A stretch of 60,555 nt of DNA, from positions 1 to 60,555 of the forward strand of contig JBOFTV010000066.1 of NCBI GenBank assembly GCA_051652245.1. Reading direction: 5' to 3'. This DNA comes from BHER01 sp051652245. GTDB taxonomy: Bacteria; Bacillota_I; Bacilli_A; Culicoidibacterales; Culicoidibacteraceae. Shown here piece by piece: positions 51,172 to 60,112 of this stretch. The position numbers were made by a program, and so were the translations under genes. How positions within the stretch are numbered: position 1 is the first letter of the stretch; every line of letters starts with the position of its first letter. A model generated the notes under the pieces. It had not been told where the DNA came from. It ran no database searches and saw only the letters and a program-made list of their open reading frames with translations.

Positions 51172-52101
51172 ATGAAGCGAACAAATAAAAATGTGACATG
51201 GACCCTTCCCCAATTTGGCGAATTTATTGAAAAAAGCGCCCCTCCAAAAAAAATAATTAAACAGCCCCCCCAAAAATTGAAAAAAAAATGGCAAAACAAT
51301 CAGTTTTTAGTGGGAATTTTCTCGGGTATGCTGGGATCATTTATTGTTTGTGCTTTGTTTTTAGGGAGTTATACGCTATTTTTTCAAGAAAAAGCGGTGG
51401 TAACCAAAACAGGAACAACAACAGTTGTTACCCAAAATTTAACGGATGAAATTTCACTTGAGCAAGTTGTTGTTGAAAATATTTCACAGGGTGTCGTTAC
51501 AATTCTTGTGGAAAATAACTTTTCACTTGTGGGGAGCGGTTCTGGGGTTGTTTACCAAAAAGAGGGTGAGACAATATACATTGTTACAAACGCTCATGTT
51601 GTTGAAGGTGGAAAAAGAGTTAAAGTGCATCGCAATGATTTAAACAAGGAAAGCTCAGTATCCGCCAAAGTCTTAGCAGTAGATACGGTACAGGATATTG
51701 CTGTTTTATCAATTGAAAATGCAGCAGCAGACTTTCCGGTCATTGTTGAATTTGCTAAAACAGAAGGCTTGAAAATTGGCCAAAAAGTTTTGGCAATCGG
51801 CTCACCACTAGGCTCAATTTTTAGTGGAAGTGTGACAACCGGTATCATATCGGGTCTCAATAGAAAAATCGTGATTGATGATAATAGCAAGCTAGCCACA
51901 GCATTTATTCAAACAGATGCAGCAATAAATGGTGGAAATAGTGGAGGTGCTTTAGTTAACATGAAAGGTCAGCTGATTGGTATAAATAGCGCTAAAATAC
52001 AAAAGACAGATAATATTGGCTTAGCGATACCAGCCAACACTGTGGTTGAAACAATGAGAAAACTAGGTGTTCCAACACCAGATTCCTATGCTCAAAGTTG
52101 A
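51172..52101 (+). CDS. htrA: HtrA-like serine protease without PDZ domain
   Basis: HtrA proteases degrade misfolded exported proteins at the outer face of the membrane. The 309 residues have a Lys/Pro-rich cytoplasmic start, one membrane helix (about 45-70) and a trypsin-like domain with catalytic His (VTNAHVVEGG), Asp (QDIAVLS) and Ser (NGGNSGGALVN). The usual PDZ domain of 80-100 residues is missing: the chain stops shortly after NTVVETMRKLG. ATG 51172 follows TTG 51169 in frame and AAGGTGAT. The last 14 bases overlap rlmH. Confidence 0.9.
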   Translation: MKRTNKNVTWTLPQFGEFIEKSAPPKKIIKQPPQKLKKKWQNNQFLVGIFSGMLGSFIVCALFLGSYTLFFQEKAVVTKTGTTTVVTQNLTDEISLEQVVVENISQGVVTILVENNFSLVGSGSGVVYQKEGETIYIVTNAHVVEGGKRVKVHRNDLNKESSVSAKVLAVDTVQDIAVLSIENAAADFPVIVEFAKTEGLKIGQKVLAIGSPLGSIFSGSVTTGIISGLNRKIVIDDNSKLATAFIQTDAAINGGNSGGALVNMKGQLIGINSAKIQKTDNIGLAIPANTVVETMRKLGVPTPDSYAQS

Positions 52102-52567
52102 AATAATAGCAATGGGTAATTTAAAAGAAAAGTATTGGGTTGATGCTATAAATGAGTATCGCAAGCGCTTAACTCGTTACTGTAAATTAACTATTATTGA
52201 ATTAAAGGAAGCAACAATAAATGAGAATGCTTCAAATGCAACAATTGAACACGGACTTAATAAAGAAGCAAGCATAATACTGACAAAAATCAAGCCTGAG
52301 GATTTTGTAATTGCCTTGGCAATTAGAGGTCAAATGTTTACGAGTGAATTTTTTGCTAGAGAGCTACAAAAATTCGAACAAAAAGGTAAAAAAATAATAT
52401 TTGTCATTGGAAGCTCACACGGTCTACATGCGGATATTTACAAGCGATCCAATATGGAAATTTCTTGTTCGGCAATGACGTTTCCACATCAGATGATTCG
52501 CCTTATTTTTATTGAACAGCTGTATAGAGCATATAAAATTAACAAAAACGAAAAATATCATAAATAG
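52088..52567 (+). CDS. rlmH: 23S rRNA pseudouridine-1915 N3-methyltransferase
   Basis: RlmH is a SPOUT methyltransferase for helix 69 of 23S rRNA. The 159 residues match the family length exactly and have MGNLKEKYW, the SAM-binding knot VIGSSHGLHADIYKRS and the C-terminal MIRLIFIEQLYRAYKI. ATG 52088 is inside the end of htrA and lacks a clear ribosome binding site, so translation is likely coupled to htrA. The yycJ-htrA-rlmH order matches Bacillus. Confidence 0.96.
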   Translation: MLKVEIIAMGNLKEKYWVDAINEYRKRLTRYCKLTIIELKEATINENASNATIEHGLNKEASIILTKIKPEDFVIALAIRGQMFTSEFFARELQKFEQKGKKIIFVIGSSHGLHADIYKRSNMEISCSAMTFPHQMIRLIFIEQLYRAYKINKNEKYHK

Positions 52568-52583
52568 AGAGGAAATATTAACG

Positions 52584-53984
52584 ATGAAAACAATCATATT
52601 TGGCTATTTTACTGACGAACCATTACATGAAGAACTAGTTGGCACACCACTGGAAAAACAAGGATATAGGAATAATAGTGTGGGTAAATACAGTGAGTTT
52701 TTGACAGAAAATCATCAAATCGCAACAGTATCACTAGGAGAAAAGACAAAATACTGTTGTAAAACGTTTAATAAAGTTCTAGAAGAAATCAGTCTAATCA
52801 TTAGTAAGAAAACAATTTGGATTGTAGATAATTATATTACGGAAAAATGCTCAGCTGAGGATGTCATCGAAGCGATCATATTAGCAAAAGATAATTGGAA
52901 TTACTGTTTTGAAAAATATAAAACAAATAATAGCAGAGCAGAGCAGTACACCATTGATTTATTTGGTAAAAATATGGAAGAAATCAATGAAATTTCGCAA
53001 AAGATAAATATCCTGTCAAACAGCATATCATTAGCAAAAGATTTAGGAAATGAACCACCCAATAAATTATCAGCCAAAAAGCTAATAGGTATCATTGAGG
53101 AATTTGCCAGCAAAAATGAGCTAAAAGTAAAGCGCATTTTGGGAAAAGAAGAACTACAAGTAGCAGGAGCACATGCTGTTTTAGCAGTTAATGCGGGTAG
53201 TAACAATGAAGCCGGTATTATTTGTGTTCAGTATCAAGGCAATCCCAAAAGCACACAAAGTATCGCATTAGTTGGAAAAGGTGTTACATTTGATACTGGT
53301 GGATATAGCTTAAAAACAGCAAATTCTATTGTCTCAATGAAATCGGATATGTGTGGTGCAGCAACAGCCTTTGCCAGTTTTAAAACAGCAGTAGAATATC
53401 AACTACCAATAAACTTAGTTCTAGCAGTTGTCTCAACAGACAATATGATTAGTCAAAATGCATACTTACCCGATGATGTAATTTCAACAATGCTGGGTAA
53501 AACAGTGGAGATTGTTTCAACAGATGCAGAGGGCCGTTTAATTCTAGCTGATGCCTTAACATATGCACAAAAGCACTATGATATCTCATTAATAATTGAC
53601 ATAGCAACATTAACTGGTGCAGCAGTAATGTCATTAGGAGAGCAGACAACAGCAGTAATAGCAAATAATCAGGAGATAGCGGATAAATTTCTAGCAAGTA
53701 CTAAAGCGGTAAATGAATATGCATGGCAAATGCCATTAAATGAAATTCATAGTAAAGCAATTAGAAATTCTAACGTGGCTGACCTAACCAATAAACCAAG
53801 TGATTACGGTGCAGCAGTATCTTTTGCAGCAGCATTTATCCATGAATTTATTGAAAACCAGACACCCTGGATTCACTTAGACATTGCAGGACCAGCCTAC
53901 TACAAAACAGCCAAATATGGAAAAAAAGCAGGAGCAACCGGGACAATGATCAAGTCACTGTTACATTTCTTGGCTAAAAATTAA
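52584..53984 (+). CDS. M17 leucyl aminopeptidase
   Basis: This cytoplasmic zinc/manganese aminopeptidase removes N-terminal residues from peptides. The 466 residues have a loose N-terminal domain (1 to about 165) and the M17 catalytic domain with VGKGVTFDTGGYSLK (metal Lys and Asp), MKSDMCGAA, and NTDAEGRL-type signature STDAEGRLILADALTYA, with catalytic Arg. GAGAGGAAA precedes the ATG; the frame starts earlier inside rlmH without support. A long stem terminator follows. Confidence 0.92.
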   Translation: MKTIIFGYFTDEPLHEELVGTPLEKQGYRNNSVGKYSEFLTENHQIATVSLGEKTKYCCKTFNKVLEEISLIISKKTIWIVDNYITEKCSAEDVIEAIILAKDNWNYCFEKYKTNNSRAEQYTIDLFGKNMEEINEISQKINILSNSISLAKDLGNEPPNKLSAKKLIGIIEEFASKNELKVKRILGKEELQVAGAHAVLAVNAGSNNEAGIICVQYQGNPKSTQSIALVGKGVTFDTGGYSLKTANSIVSMKSDMCGAATAFASFKTAVEYQLPINLVLAVVSTDNMISQNAYLPDDVISTMLGKTVEIVSTDAEGRLILADALTYAQKHYDISLIIDIATLTGAAVMSLGEQTTAVIANNQEIADKFLASTKAVNEYAWQMPLNEIHSKAIRNSNVADLTNKPSDYGAAVSFAAAFIHEFIENQTPWIHLDIAGPAYYKTAKYGKKAGATGTMIKSLLHFLAKN

Positions 53985-53986
53985 TA

Positions 53987-54045
53987 AAAACAGCAAAGTA
54001 TTAGGAAAAAAGCGTCTGCTTTAATATCAAATACTTTGCTGTTTT
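53987..54045 (+). terminator. leucyl aminopeptidase terminator
   Basis: A perfect 16-base stem (53987-54002 with 54030-54045) ends in TTTT; the 27-base loop is large. Flanking A and T runs would also allow action on the minus strand. Confidence 0.8.
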
Positions 54046-54066
54046 ACTAGTAGAGGATCTATTTTT

Positions 54067-54095
54067 TTTACAAAAAGATGTAAACATGCTATAAT
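54067..54095 (+). promoter_or_regulatory. hslO promoter
   Basis: TTTACA (54067-54072), exactly 17 bases, then extended -10 TGCTATAAT ending at 54095: one of the best promoters in the window. Confidence 0.75.
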
Positions 54096-54141
54096 ATAAC
54101 CGTAATGGTAATTAATGTAAGGTGAAAGAGAGAACAAGAAA

Positions 54142-55005
54142 ATGGATAGAATAATAAAATCACTAGCTTTTGATAAAACAGTCAGAATTTATGCTGTCGA
54201 TGCAACAACGTGTGTCCAAGATATTAGAGCTAAAATGCAAACGAAAAGCGAAGTCACAGTAGCATTAGGGCGGCTGGCAATGGCAACAGTTATGATTGGT
54301 GCAATGGAAAGTTATGATGCTAAAACATATGTCAAAATTGATGCTGACGGATTAGTTGGCAAATTATATGCCGATGCTGACGCTTATGGTAACGTTAGAG
54401 CCTACGCACAGTACCCGCACGTCCAGCTACCAGAAAATGGACAGGGTAAACTTGATATTTCCCAAATAGTTGGAACAAAAGGGCTTTTATACGTGATAAA
54501 AGATTTAGCCATGAAAGAAAGTTTTGTTGGTCAAACAGAAATTGTTAGTGGTGAATTAGGGGAAGATTTTACCCGTTACTTTACAAGTAGTCAGCAAACG
54601 CCAGCAACAGTAGGCCTTGACGTTCTAACTGATGATGAGCACGTTAAAGTTGCAGGTGGGTTTATTGCCCAAATCCTTCCGGGAGCGCAGGAACAAGTTA
54701 TTGCTACACTAGAAGCAAATCTTGCTAAAATACCCTCACTACTTGGCTTTTTGCAAGAGTCCTCACTTGAAAAATTATTAGAAGTATTATCAGGTGGAAC
54801 AGCTAATATTTTAGAAGAAATTCCGGTGAACTATAAATGTACATGTTCAAAAGAACGCTTTCTAGATGTGCTAGCAAGCCTACCAAAAACGGAGTTAGAA
54901 GATATGATTGCTGATGATAATCACGAAGAAGTCATCTGTCATTACTGCTTTCAAAAATATATAATTTCAACTGAAGATATTAAATCAATTATAAATATAA
55001 AATAA
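54142..55005 (+). CDS. hslO: Hsp33 redox-regulated chaperone
   Basis: Hsp33 is a holdase switched on by oxidation. The 287 residues begin DRIIKSLAFDKTVRIYAVDATT, have the GGFIAQILPGA region, and end in the zinc redox domain with C-x-C (YKCTCSKERF) and C-x2-C (VICHYCFQKY), all four cysteines present. AAGGTGA lies upstream, a little far from the ATG, with AGAGAGA nearer. uvrA follows after 14 bases, so oxidative protein and DNA damage functions are co-transcribed. Confidence 0.96.
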   Translation: MDRIIKSLAFDKTVRIYAVDATTCVQDIRAKMQTKSEVTVALGRLAMATVMIGAMESYDAKTYVKIDADGLVGKLYADADAYGNVRAYAQYPHVQLPENGQGKLDISQIVGTKGLLYVIKDLAMKESFVGQTEIVSGELGEDFTRYFTSSQQTPATVGLDVLTDDEHVKVAGGFIAQILPGAQEQVIATLEANLAKIPSLLGFLQESSLEKLLEVLSGGTANILEEIPVNYKCTCSKERFLDVLASLPKTELEDMIADDNHEEVICHYCFQKYIISTEDIKSIINIK

Positions 55006-55019
55006 AGTGAGTGTAGAAA

Positions 55020-57848
55020 ATGAATAAAGATATGATTAGCATTAAAGGTGCAAGAGAAAACAACTTAAAAGATATTAGTATAGATATTCCCAAAAATAAA
55101 CTTGTCGTTTTAACAGGAGTATCGGGGTCAGGAAAAACATCATTAGCATTTAACACTATCTATGCTGAAGGTCAGAGACGATATGTCGAATCGCTTTCAG
55201 CCTATGCGCGCCAATTTTTAGGCAATATGGAAAAACCAGATGTTGATACAATAGAAGGACTTTCGCCCTCAATTTCTATCGACCAGAAAACAACAAGTCG
55301 AAATCCGCGTTCAACAGTGGGGACAATGACAGAAATATATGATTATTTCAGATTGCTTTTTGCAAGAATTGGTGTCCCATACTGTCCCAACCATCATCAA
55401 CCAATTGCCTCACAGACAGTTCAGGAGATGGTTGATCGCGTGTTAGAAAGCCAAAGAGGAGCCAAAGTTCAAATAATGGCACCGATTGTAACTGGTCAGA
55501 AAGGACTACACGCGAAAGTTTTTGAGCGCTTAGCAAAAGATGGCTTTATCAGAGTAAGATTAAATGGAGCACAATATACCATCGACGAATTGCCTAAAAT
55601 GGATAAAAACAAAAAGTATACAATTGAAATCGTAATAGATAGAATTATTGTAAAAGAAGGCATTGAATCACGAATTGCCGAATCAATTGAAACGGCACTA
55701 AAGTATGGCGAAGGAAAAGTAGTCATCGATATTTCAGGGAGAGAACTAGTAATGAGTGAGCATTTTTCATGCCCCCACTGTGATTTTATGATTCCAGAAT
55801 TAGAACCAAGATTTTTCTCATTCAATGCACCTTTTGGTGCCTGTCAGGATTGTAGTGGTCTGGGAACAAAATTAGAAATAGACAAGGATATTTTAATGTC
55901 AAAACCAACAGAAAGTTTTGCTAACAATTTTCGCGGACTAGGAGGATTTGGAACAGGAATTTCTCCTGAATCATTTATGTTTACGATGCTTGCCCAAACA
56001 TTTAGTCATTATGGTTACGACATTGAATCACCCGTCAATAAACTGCCTAAAAAGGCAATTGAAATAGCACTATATGGCTCCAAAGAAAAAATTGAATTTA
56101 CGTTTAATAATGAAAAAGGAATGTCACACACTAAAACGAGTGATTTTGAAGGAATTATAAATAACCTAGAAAGACGTTATAAAGAAACAACAAGTGAATA
56201 TATTCGAACACAATTACATAAGTTAATGAGTGAACAAGTATGTCCCAGATGTCACGGGAAAAGATTATCAGCACAGGCGCTAAGTGTAATTGTAGGGAAC
56301 AAAAACATCTCAGAAGTCACAGATTTAACCGTAAAAGATGCGTTAATTTATGTTGATACATTAGCATTAAATCAGCGCGAACTCAAAATAGCTACACTTG
56401 TCCTCAAAGAAATAAAAGACCGACTGGGTTTTTTAAGTAATGTTGGAATAGGCTATTTAAATTTAAGTAGAATGGCGGGAACACTATCTGGGGGGGAGTC
56501 ACAAAGAATTAGACTAGCAACACAAATTGGCTCACGATTAACTGGTGTTACCTACGTCTTAGATGAACCTTCAATTGGTCTTCATCAACGCGACAATGAA
56601 AAGTTAATCACAACATTAAAAGGAATGAGAGATTTAGGGAATTCAGTATTAGTTGTTGAACATGATGAAGATACAATGCTTGCAGCAGATTGCTTAATTG
56701 ACATCGGTCCTAGAGCGGGGATACATGGAGGTCAAGTTATAGCAATAGGGACGCCAGCAGAGGTAATGGAAAATAGCCAATCAATAACGGGGCAATATTT
56801 ATCAGGAAAATTAGCGATTTCTATCCCCAAAATCAGACGAAAAGGGAATGGTAAAAAGTTAAAAATATTTAAAGCAGTCGAAAATAATTTAAAGAATATC
56901 ACAGTTGAAATTCCATTAGGGGCATTTGTCTGTGTCACGGGTGTCTCAGGATCGGGAAAATCAACGCTCATTCACGATATCTTGTACACCTCACTTAGAG
57001 CGCACTATAACCGATCAACAGATAAACCAGGGAAGCACCAGAAAATTACAGGGTTAGAACATATTGATAAAATAATAAATATTGACCAATCAGCAATTGG
57101 TCGAACACCACGATCAAACCCCGCAACATATACAGGCGTTTTTGATGATATCCGTGAGCTCTTCACACAAACAACTGAAGCAAAAATGCGTGGCTATCAA
57201 AAAGGACGGTTCTCATTTAATGTTAAAGGCGGCCGATGTGAAGCCTGCCAAGGGGATGGAATTACAAAAATTGAAATGCATTTTTTACCAGATGTCTATG
57301 TTCCATGTGATGTTTGTAAAGGAAATCGATATAACCGAGAAACACTAGAAATAAAGTACAAGGATAAAAATATTTATGACGTGTTAGAAATGACGATTGA
57401 AGAAGCCTGTCTTTTTTTTGAAAATGTTCCTAAAGTGTTACGCAGGCTAGCAACAATTTTAGAAGTTGGGTTAGGATATATAAAACTTGGACAAATGGCA
57501 ACAACGCTCTCCGGAGGAGAAGCCCAGCGAGTAAAATTATCAAGTGAACTCTATAAAATAGCTACGGGGAAAACATTATACATCCTTGATGAACCAACAA
57601 CAGGACTACATGTACACGATGTCAAACAGCTCATAGCAGTGCTTCAGAAAATTGTAGATGCAGGAAATACAGTTCTTGTCATCGAGCACAACCTAGATAT
57701 TATCAAAGTCTCAGATCACGTCATTGACCTTGGACCAGAAGGTGGCGATGAAGGCGGTGAAATATTAGTATGTGGAACCCCCGAACAAGTAGCAAAACAC
57801 CTGACATCATATACAGGCCATTTCCTAGCAAAATTACTTAACCACTAA
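55020..57848 (+). CDS. uvrA: excinuclease ABC subunit A
   Basis: UvrA is the damage-recognition ATPase of nucleotide excision repair. The 942 residues include two ABC domains with Walker A GVSGSGKTSLAFNTIYAEGQ (about 35-54) and GVSGSGKSTLIHDIL, signatures LSGGESQRIRLA and LSGGEAQRVKL. Two zinc fingers (CPHCDF with CQDCSGLG; CEACQGDG with CDVCKGN) are also present. The start has a weak AGTGAG site, so it may depend on hslO translation. uvrB, the usual partner, is not next to it. Confidence 0.98.
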   Translation: MNKDMISIKGARENNLKDISIDIPKNKLVVLTGVSGSGKTSLAFNTIYAEGQRRYVESLSAYARQFLGNMEKPDVDTIEGLSPSISIDQKTTSRNPRSTVGTMTEIYDYFRLLFARIGVPYCPNHHQPIASQTVQEMVDRVLESQRGAKVQIMAPIVTGQKGLHAKVFERLAKDGFIRVRLNGAQYTIDELPKMDKNKKYTIEIVIDRIIVKEGIESRIAESIETALKYGEGKVVIDISGRELVMSEHFSCPHCDFMIPELEPRFFSFNAPFGACQDCSGLGTKLEIDKDILMSKPTESFANNFRGLGGFGTGISPESFMFTMLAQTFSHYGYDIESPVNKLPKKAIEIALYGSKEKIEFTFNNEKGMSHTKTSDFEGIINNLERRYKETTSEYIRTQLHKLMSEQVCPRCHGKRLSAQALSVIVGNKNISEVTDLTVKDALIYVDTLALNQRELKIATLVLKEIKDRLGFLSNVGIGYLNLSRMAGTLSGGESQRIRLATQIGSRLTGVTYVLDEPSIGLHQRDNEKLITTLKGMRDLGNSVLVVEHDEDTMLAADCLIDIGPRAGIHGGQVIAIGTPAEVMENSQSITGQYLSGKLAISIPKIRRKGNGKKLKIFKAVENNLKNITVEIPLGAFVCVTGVSGSGKSTLIHDILYTSLRAHYNRSTDKPGKHQKITGLEHIDKIINIDQSAIGRTPRSNPATYTGVFDDIRELFTQTTEAKMRGYQKGRFSFNVKGGRCEACQGDGITKIEMHFLPDVYVPCDVCKGNRYNRETLEIKYKDKNIYDVLEMTIEEACLFFENVPKVLRRLATILEVGLGYIKLGQMATTLSGGEAQRVKLSSELYKIATGKTLYILDEPTTGLHVHDVKQLIAVLQKIVDAGNTVLVIEHNLDIIKVSDHVIDLGPEGGDEGGEILVCGTPEQVAKHLTSYTGHFLAKLLNH

Positions 57849-57888
57849 AAAAAACAACTCATTCTATCTAGTATCAAACAAATATAAA

Positions 57889-57897
57889 TGATATAAT
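57889..57897 (+). promoter_or_regulatory. promoter of HAD phosphatase (extended -10)
   Basis: TGATATAAT with TATAAT at 57892-57897, 35 bases before the ATG. Confidence 0.55.
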
Positions 57898-57931
57898 AGA
57901 TATTAATATAAAGTAGAGAGGTAGTCTAATA

Positions 57932-58768
57932 ATGGCATATAAAGGCATGGTTTTTACCGATTTAGATGGAACAATTCTTTTTAGAGATAAAAACAAAAAA
58001 GATGAAATTGTTCCGTTCATTAAAAAAGAAGATCTAAAAGCACTTAAAAGGCTTAGAGAAAGTGGTTATATTATTGTTGTTGCAACAGGAAGAGAAAAAT
58101 CAGGAATTAGAAAGTTTCTTCAGCAATCACTGGTGGCCTTTGATTATTACGTAGGCAGTAATGGGGGACTAATTTTAGACCAAAACTTCAATATAATTGA
58201 AAAGTCTTTCATCCCTAAGAAAGTTATGGTCGAAGTATTGACGTATGTCAAAGAAAATTACCCCGAAGTCGATTTAATGGGTACTGATGGGGAGAAAATG
58301 GTGTTCTTTGATTCTGTGTATTCAAATGCGCAAGTGCAGGCGACAAAATTTAATGCAGACATCACAACTTTTGCAGCATACAAAGAAAATGATATGGAAT
58401 TTGTGATGATGAACTTGCACCCCAATCAGACAATAACAGAAAATCGTGAAGGTCTAATTGTACAAATAGAAACTGATTTGCTGAAGCGATTTGGTGACAA
58501 GCTAAACATGTTTCACAACCAGGACTTTCTTGATTTTGCCCCATTGAATATCTCAAAAGGATATGCCGTTGAAACACTAGCAAGACGCGAACAAATCACG
58601 TTAAATCAAGTACATGTAATTGGCGATTCTTGGAATGATTTAAGTATGTTTAAAACAGAAGCAATGTCGTATAGCTTTAATCATGCAGATCAAGAGATTC
58701 AGCAAAGTGTTGATCATGTAGTTGACAGTTTTGCAGCAATGGTCGAAAAATTACATTTACTTGATTAA
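57932..58768 (+). CDS. Cof-type HAD phosphatase
   Basis: Cof-like HAD-IIB enzymes dephosphorylate sugar phosphates, nucleotides or cofactors. The 278 residues carry motif I FTDLDGTILF with both Asp, motif II VVATGRE, a cap domain (about 90-190), Lys in ISKGYAVETLA and motif IV VIGDSWNDLSMF. All catalytic residues are present, unlike the remnant at 31416. GAGAGGTAG precedes the ATG. A group II intron lies 16 bases after its stop. The substrate is unknown. Confidence 0.9.
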   Translation: MAYKGMVFTDLDGTILFRDKNKKDEIVPFIKKEDLKALKRLRESGYIIVVATGREKSGIRKFLQQSLVAFDYYVGSNGGLILDQNFNIIEKSFIPKKVMVEVLTYVKENYPEVDLMGTDGEKMVFFDSVYSNAQVQATKFNADITTFAAYKENDMEFVMMNLHPNQTITENREGLIVQIETDLLKRFGDKLNMFHNQDFLDFAPLNISKGYAVETLARREQITLNQVHVIGDSWNDLSMFKTEAMSYSFNHADQEIQQSVDHVVDSFAAMVEKLHLLD

Positions 58769-58784
58769 CTAAAATAAGGGAGGA

Positions 58785-59442
58785 GTGCGCCAGTTCGGTT
58801 TATAGCACATAGTTAGGTAAAACACCTGCCCCAATAAAGTCTAACCAACAGTTGGTACTTAGTCTTGGAGCTGAAACGGTGACGTAAGGTTTAAGCGTAG
58901 ACTAAGAAGTACACGAACCGAAATGCGAAAGCGTGAAGTGATAGAGCCTCGTTAGGTTAAAAACATGGAAGCCGATACCGTTCCTCTGGTCGCAGGCAGC
59001 AAGAAATAATCGAAATGGTGAGATTATGAAAATCCATCGGGGTCTGAGAGCTTGGTGAGTGTACAACGTGTGATATAGATACCTGGGAGATTTTATACAT
59101 TTCGAGTCATGGAAAGGCAAGGAACCAAGAGGTAAGATAATGGAGGCACAAGATTTTGCAAATTGAGGAATCCAGAAGATGTATAAGAAGTCGGATTAAC
59201 ACATACTAGCGATGAAGTATGTGAAAGCATATGGAGCAAAGGGGTTAGCATATCTAGTCGTTTCTTTAGGAAACATAAACTACAATTAGAGGTGGTGAAA
59301 ATATGGAAAGGGTACGAAATGCCAAGACCGAAAATCTATGTGAACATCTGAACGTGACGGAAAGATAAGGTATGAAGAGCCGTATGCGGGAAAATCGCAC
59401 GTACGGTTCTGTGAGGGGTTAGCAGACTTGCTCTCACGAAAT
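58785..59442 (+). mobile_element. group II intron lacking its reverse transcriptase
   Basis: The 5' end GTGCGCC matches the group II GUGYG start. Domain I elements follow (AACCGAAATGCGAAAGCG, GGAAGCCGATACCG). At 59377-59409 stands a clear domain V: GAGCCGTATGCGGG, AAAA loop, TCGCACGTACGGTTC. A short domain VI (GTGAG/CTCAC, 59411-59437) ends the element. Domain IV, where the maturase/reverse transcriptase gene normally lies, has only an ATG with GAGGTGGTG and 19 codons (59303-59362). The element is therefore about 660 bases instead of over 2 kb. The 3' boundary is uncertain by a few bases. Splicing ability is not proven. Confidence 0.85.
59303..59362 (+). pseudogene. stub of the intron-encoded protein reading frame
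   Basis: ATG 59303, preceded by GAGGTGGTG, opens 19 codons (MERVRNAKTENL onward) ending TAA, in the position of the intron domain IV gene. No reverse transcriptase motif is present. It looks like the residue left after loss of the gene, or just the domain IV loop. Confidence 0.5.
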
Positions 59443-59497
59443 AAAGAAATAAGAAAAAGAGAGAGAGGAAGTCGAGTTAGTCTACTTGACAAAATAA

Positions 59498-59899
59498 ATG
59501 AAGAATAAAATAATTGGGTTGGGATGTGTAGCAGTTCCCTTTATTATCATTTTAACAACATTAATGATGGTGAAAACGGCATATACCTCAATTATAAATC
59601 CAATAATAGGCATCCAGTTATTAATTTTTATATTGGTATTTTTATGGAAGCGATTTACATTATTTTTGGCAATAACATTAACAACATTAGTTAATGGTGC
59701 CGCCATCGGCCTACTTACAGTCGACTCAATGATTTTTGGCATCGAACTATTTTCAGGAAAACAAGAGGGGACATTTTTAGGACTTCCTGCTCAAAATGGA
59801 TTATTAAACACACAGGATATTATGATATCTAGCCTCTTGTTCCTCTCGTCAATTATCATAATTAGCTATTTAACGTTCCAAAGAAGAAAAATGGCTTAA
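59498..59899 (+). CDS. small membrane protein, unknown
   Basis: I do not recognise the family. The 133 residues have about four hydrophobic segments (near 4-26, 30-52, 56-74 and 107-127) and a basic end RRKMA. No good ribosome binding site lies within 15 bases of ATG 59498. A stem (GTCGAGT/ACTTGAC, 59471-59490) ends 7 bases before it, so translation may be poor. It is directly downstream of the group II intron, which may have separated it from its original leader. Confidence 0.6.
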   Translation: MKNKIIGLGCVAVPFIIILTTLMMVKTAYTSIINPIIGIQLLIFILVFLWKRFTLFLAITLTTLVNGAAIGLLTVDSMIFGIELFSGKQEGTFLGLPAQNGLLNTQDIMISSLLFLSSIIIISYLTFQRRKMA

Positions 59900-59934
59900 G
59901 CTAAACAAAAAACGGTTTTTTTTAGCGAATCCAC

Positions 59935-59963
59935 TTGATTTTTTGCTGCTCTAATGGTATAAT
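59935..59963 (+). promoter_or_regulatory. tRNA-His promoter
   Basis: TTGATT (59935-59940), 17 bases, then extended -10 TGGTATAAT ending at 59963; 25 bases before the tRNA. Confidence 0.75.
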
Positions 59964-59988
59964 TATTCTCGTTGGTTAAAGTAATTAT

Positions 59989-60065
59989 GGCGGTTGTGGT
60001 GAAGTGGTTAACACATCGGTTTGTGGTTCCGAGATTCGCGGGTTCGATTCCCGTCAGTCGCCCCA
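59989..60065 (+). tRNA. tRNA-His (GUG)
   Basis: Acceptor GCGGTTG/CAGTCGC with the extra 5' G (G-1, 59989) opposite C73, which marks tRNA-His. The anticodon loop TTGTGGT gives anticodon GTG; T arm GCGGGTTCGATTCCCGT; CCA is encoded. Confidence 0.97.
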
Positions 60066-60085
60066 TTTTAAAATTAACAATGATT

Positions 60086-60112
60086 AAGTCCTAGAAATAG
60101 GGCTTTTTTTTA
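60086..60112 (+). terminator. tRNA-His terminator
   Basis: AAGTCCTA (60086-60093), GAAA loop, TAGGGCTT (60098-60105) with one G-T pair, then a long T run. Confidence 0.85.

Noticed and set aside
58902..59120. Short minus-strand frames within the intron
   Set aside because: They fall in structured intron domain I and show no protein family motif.
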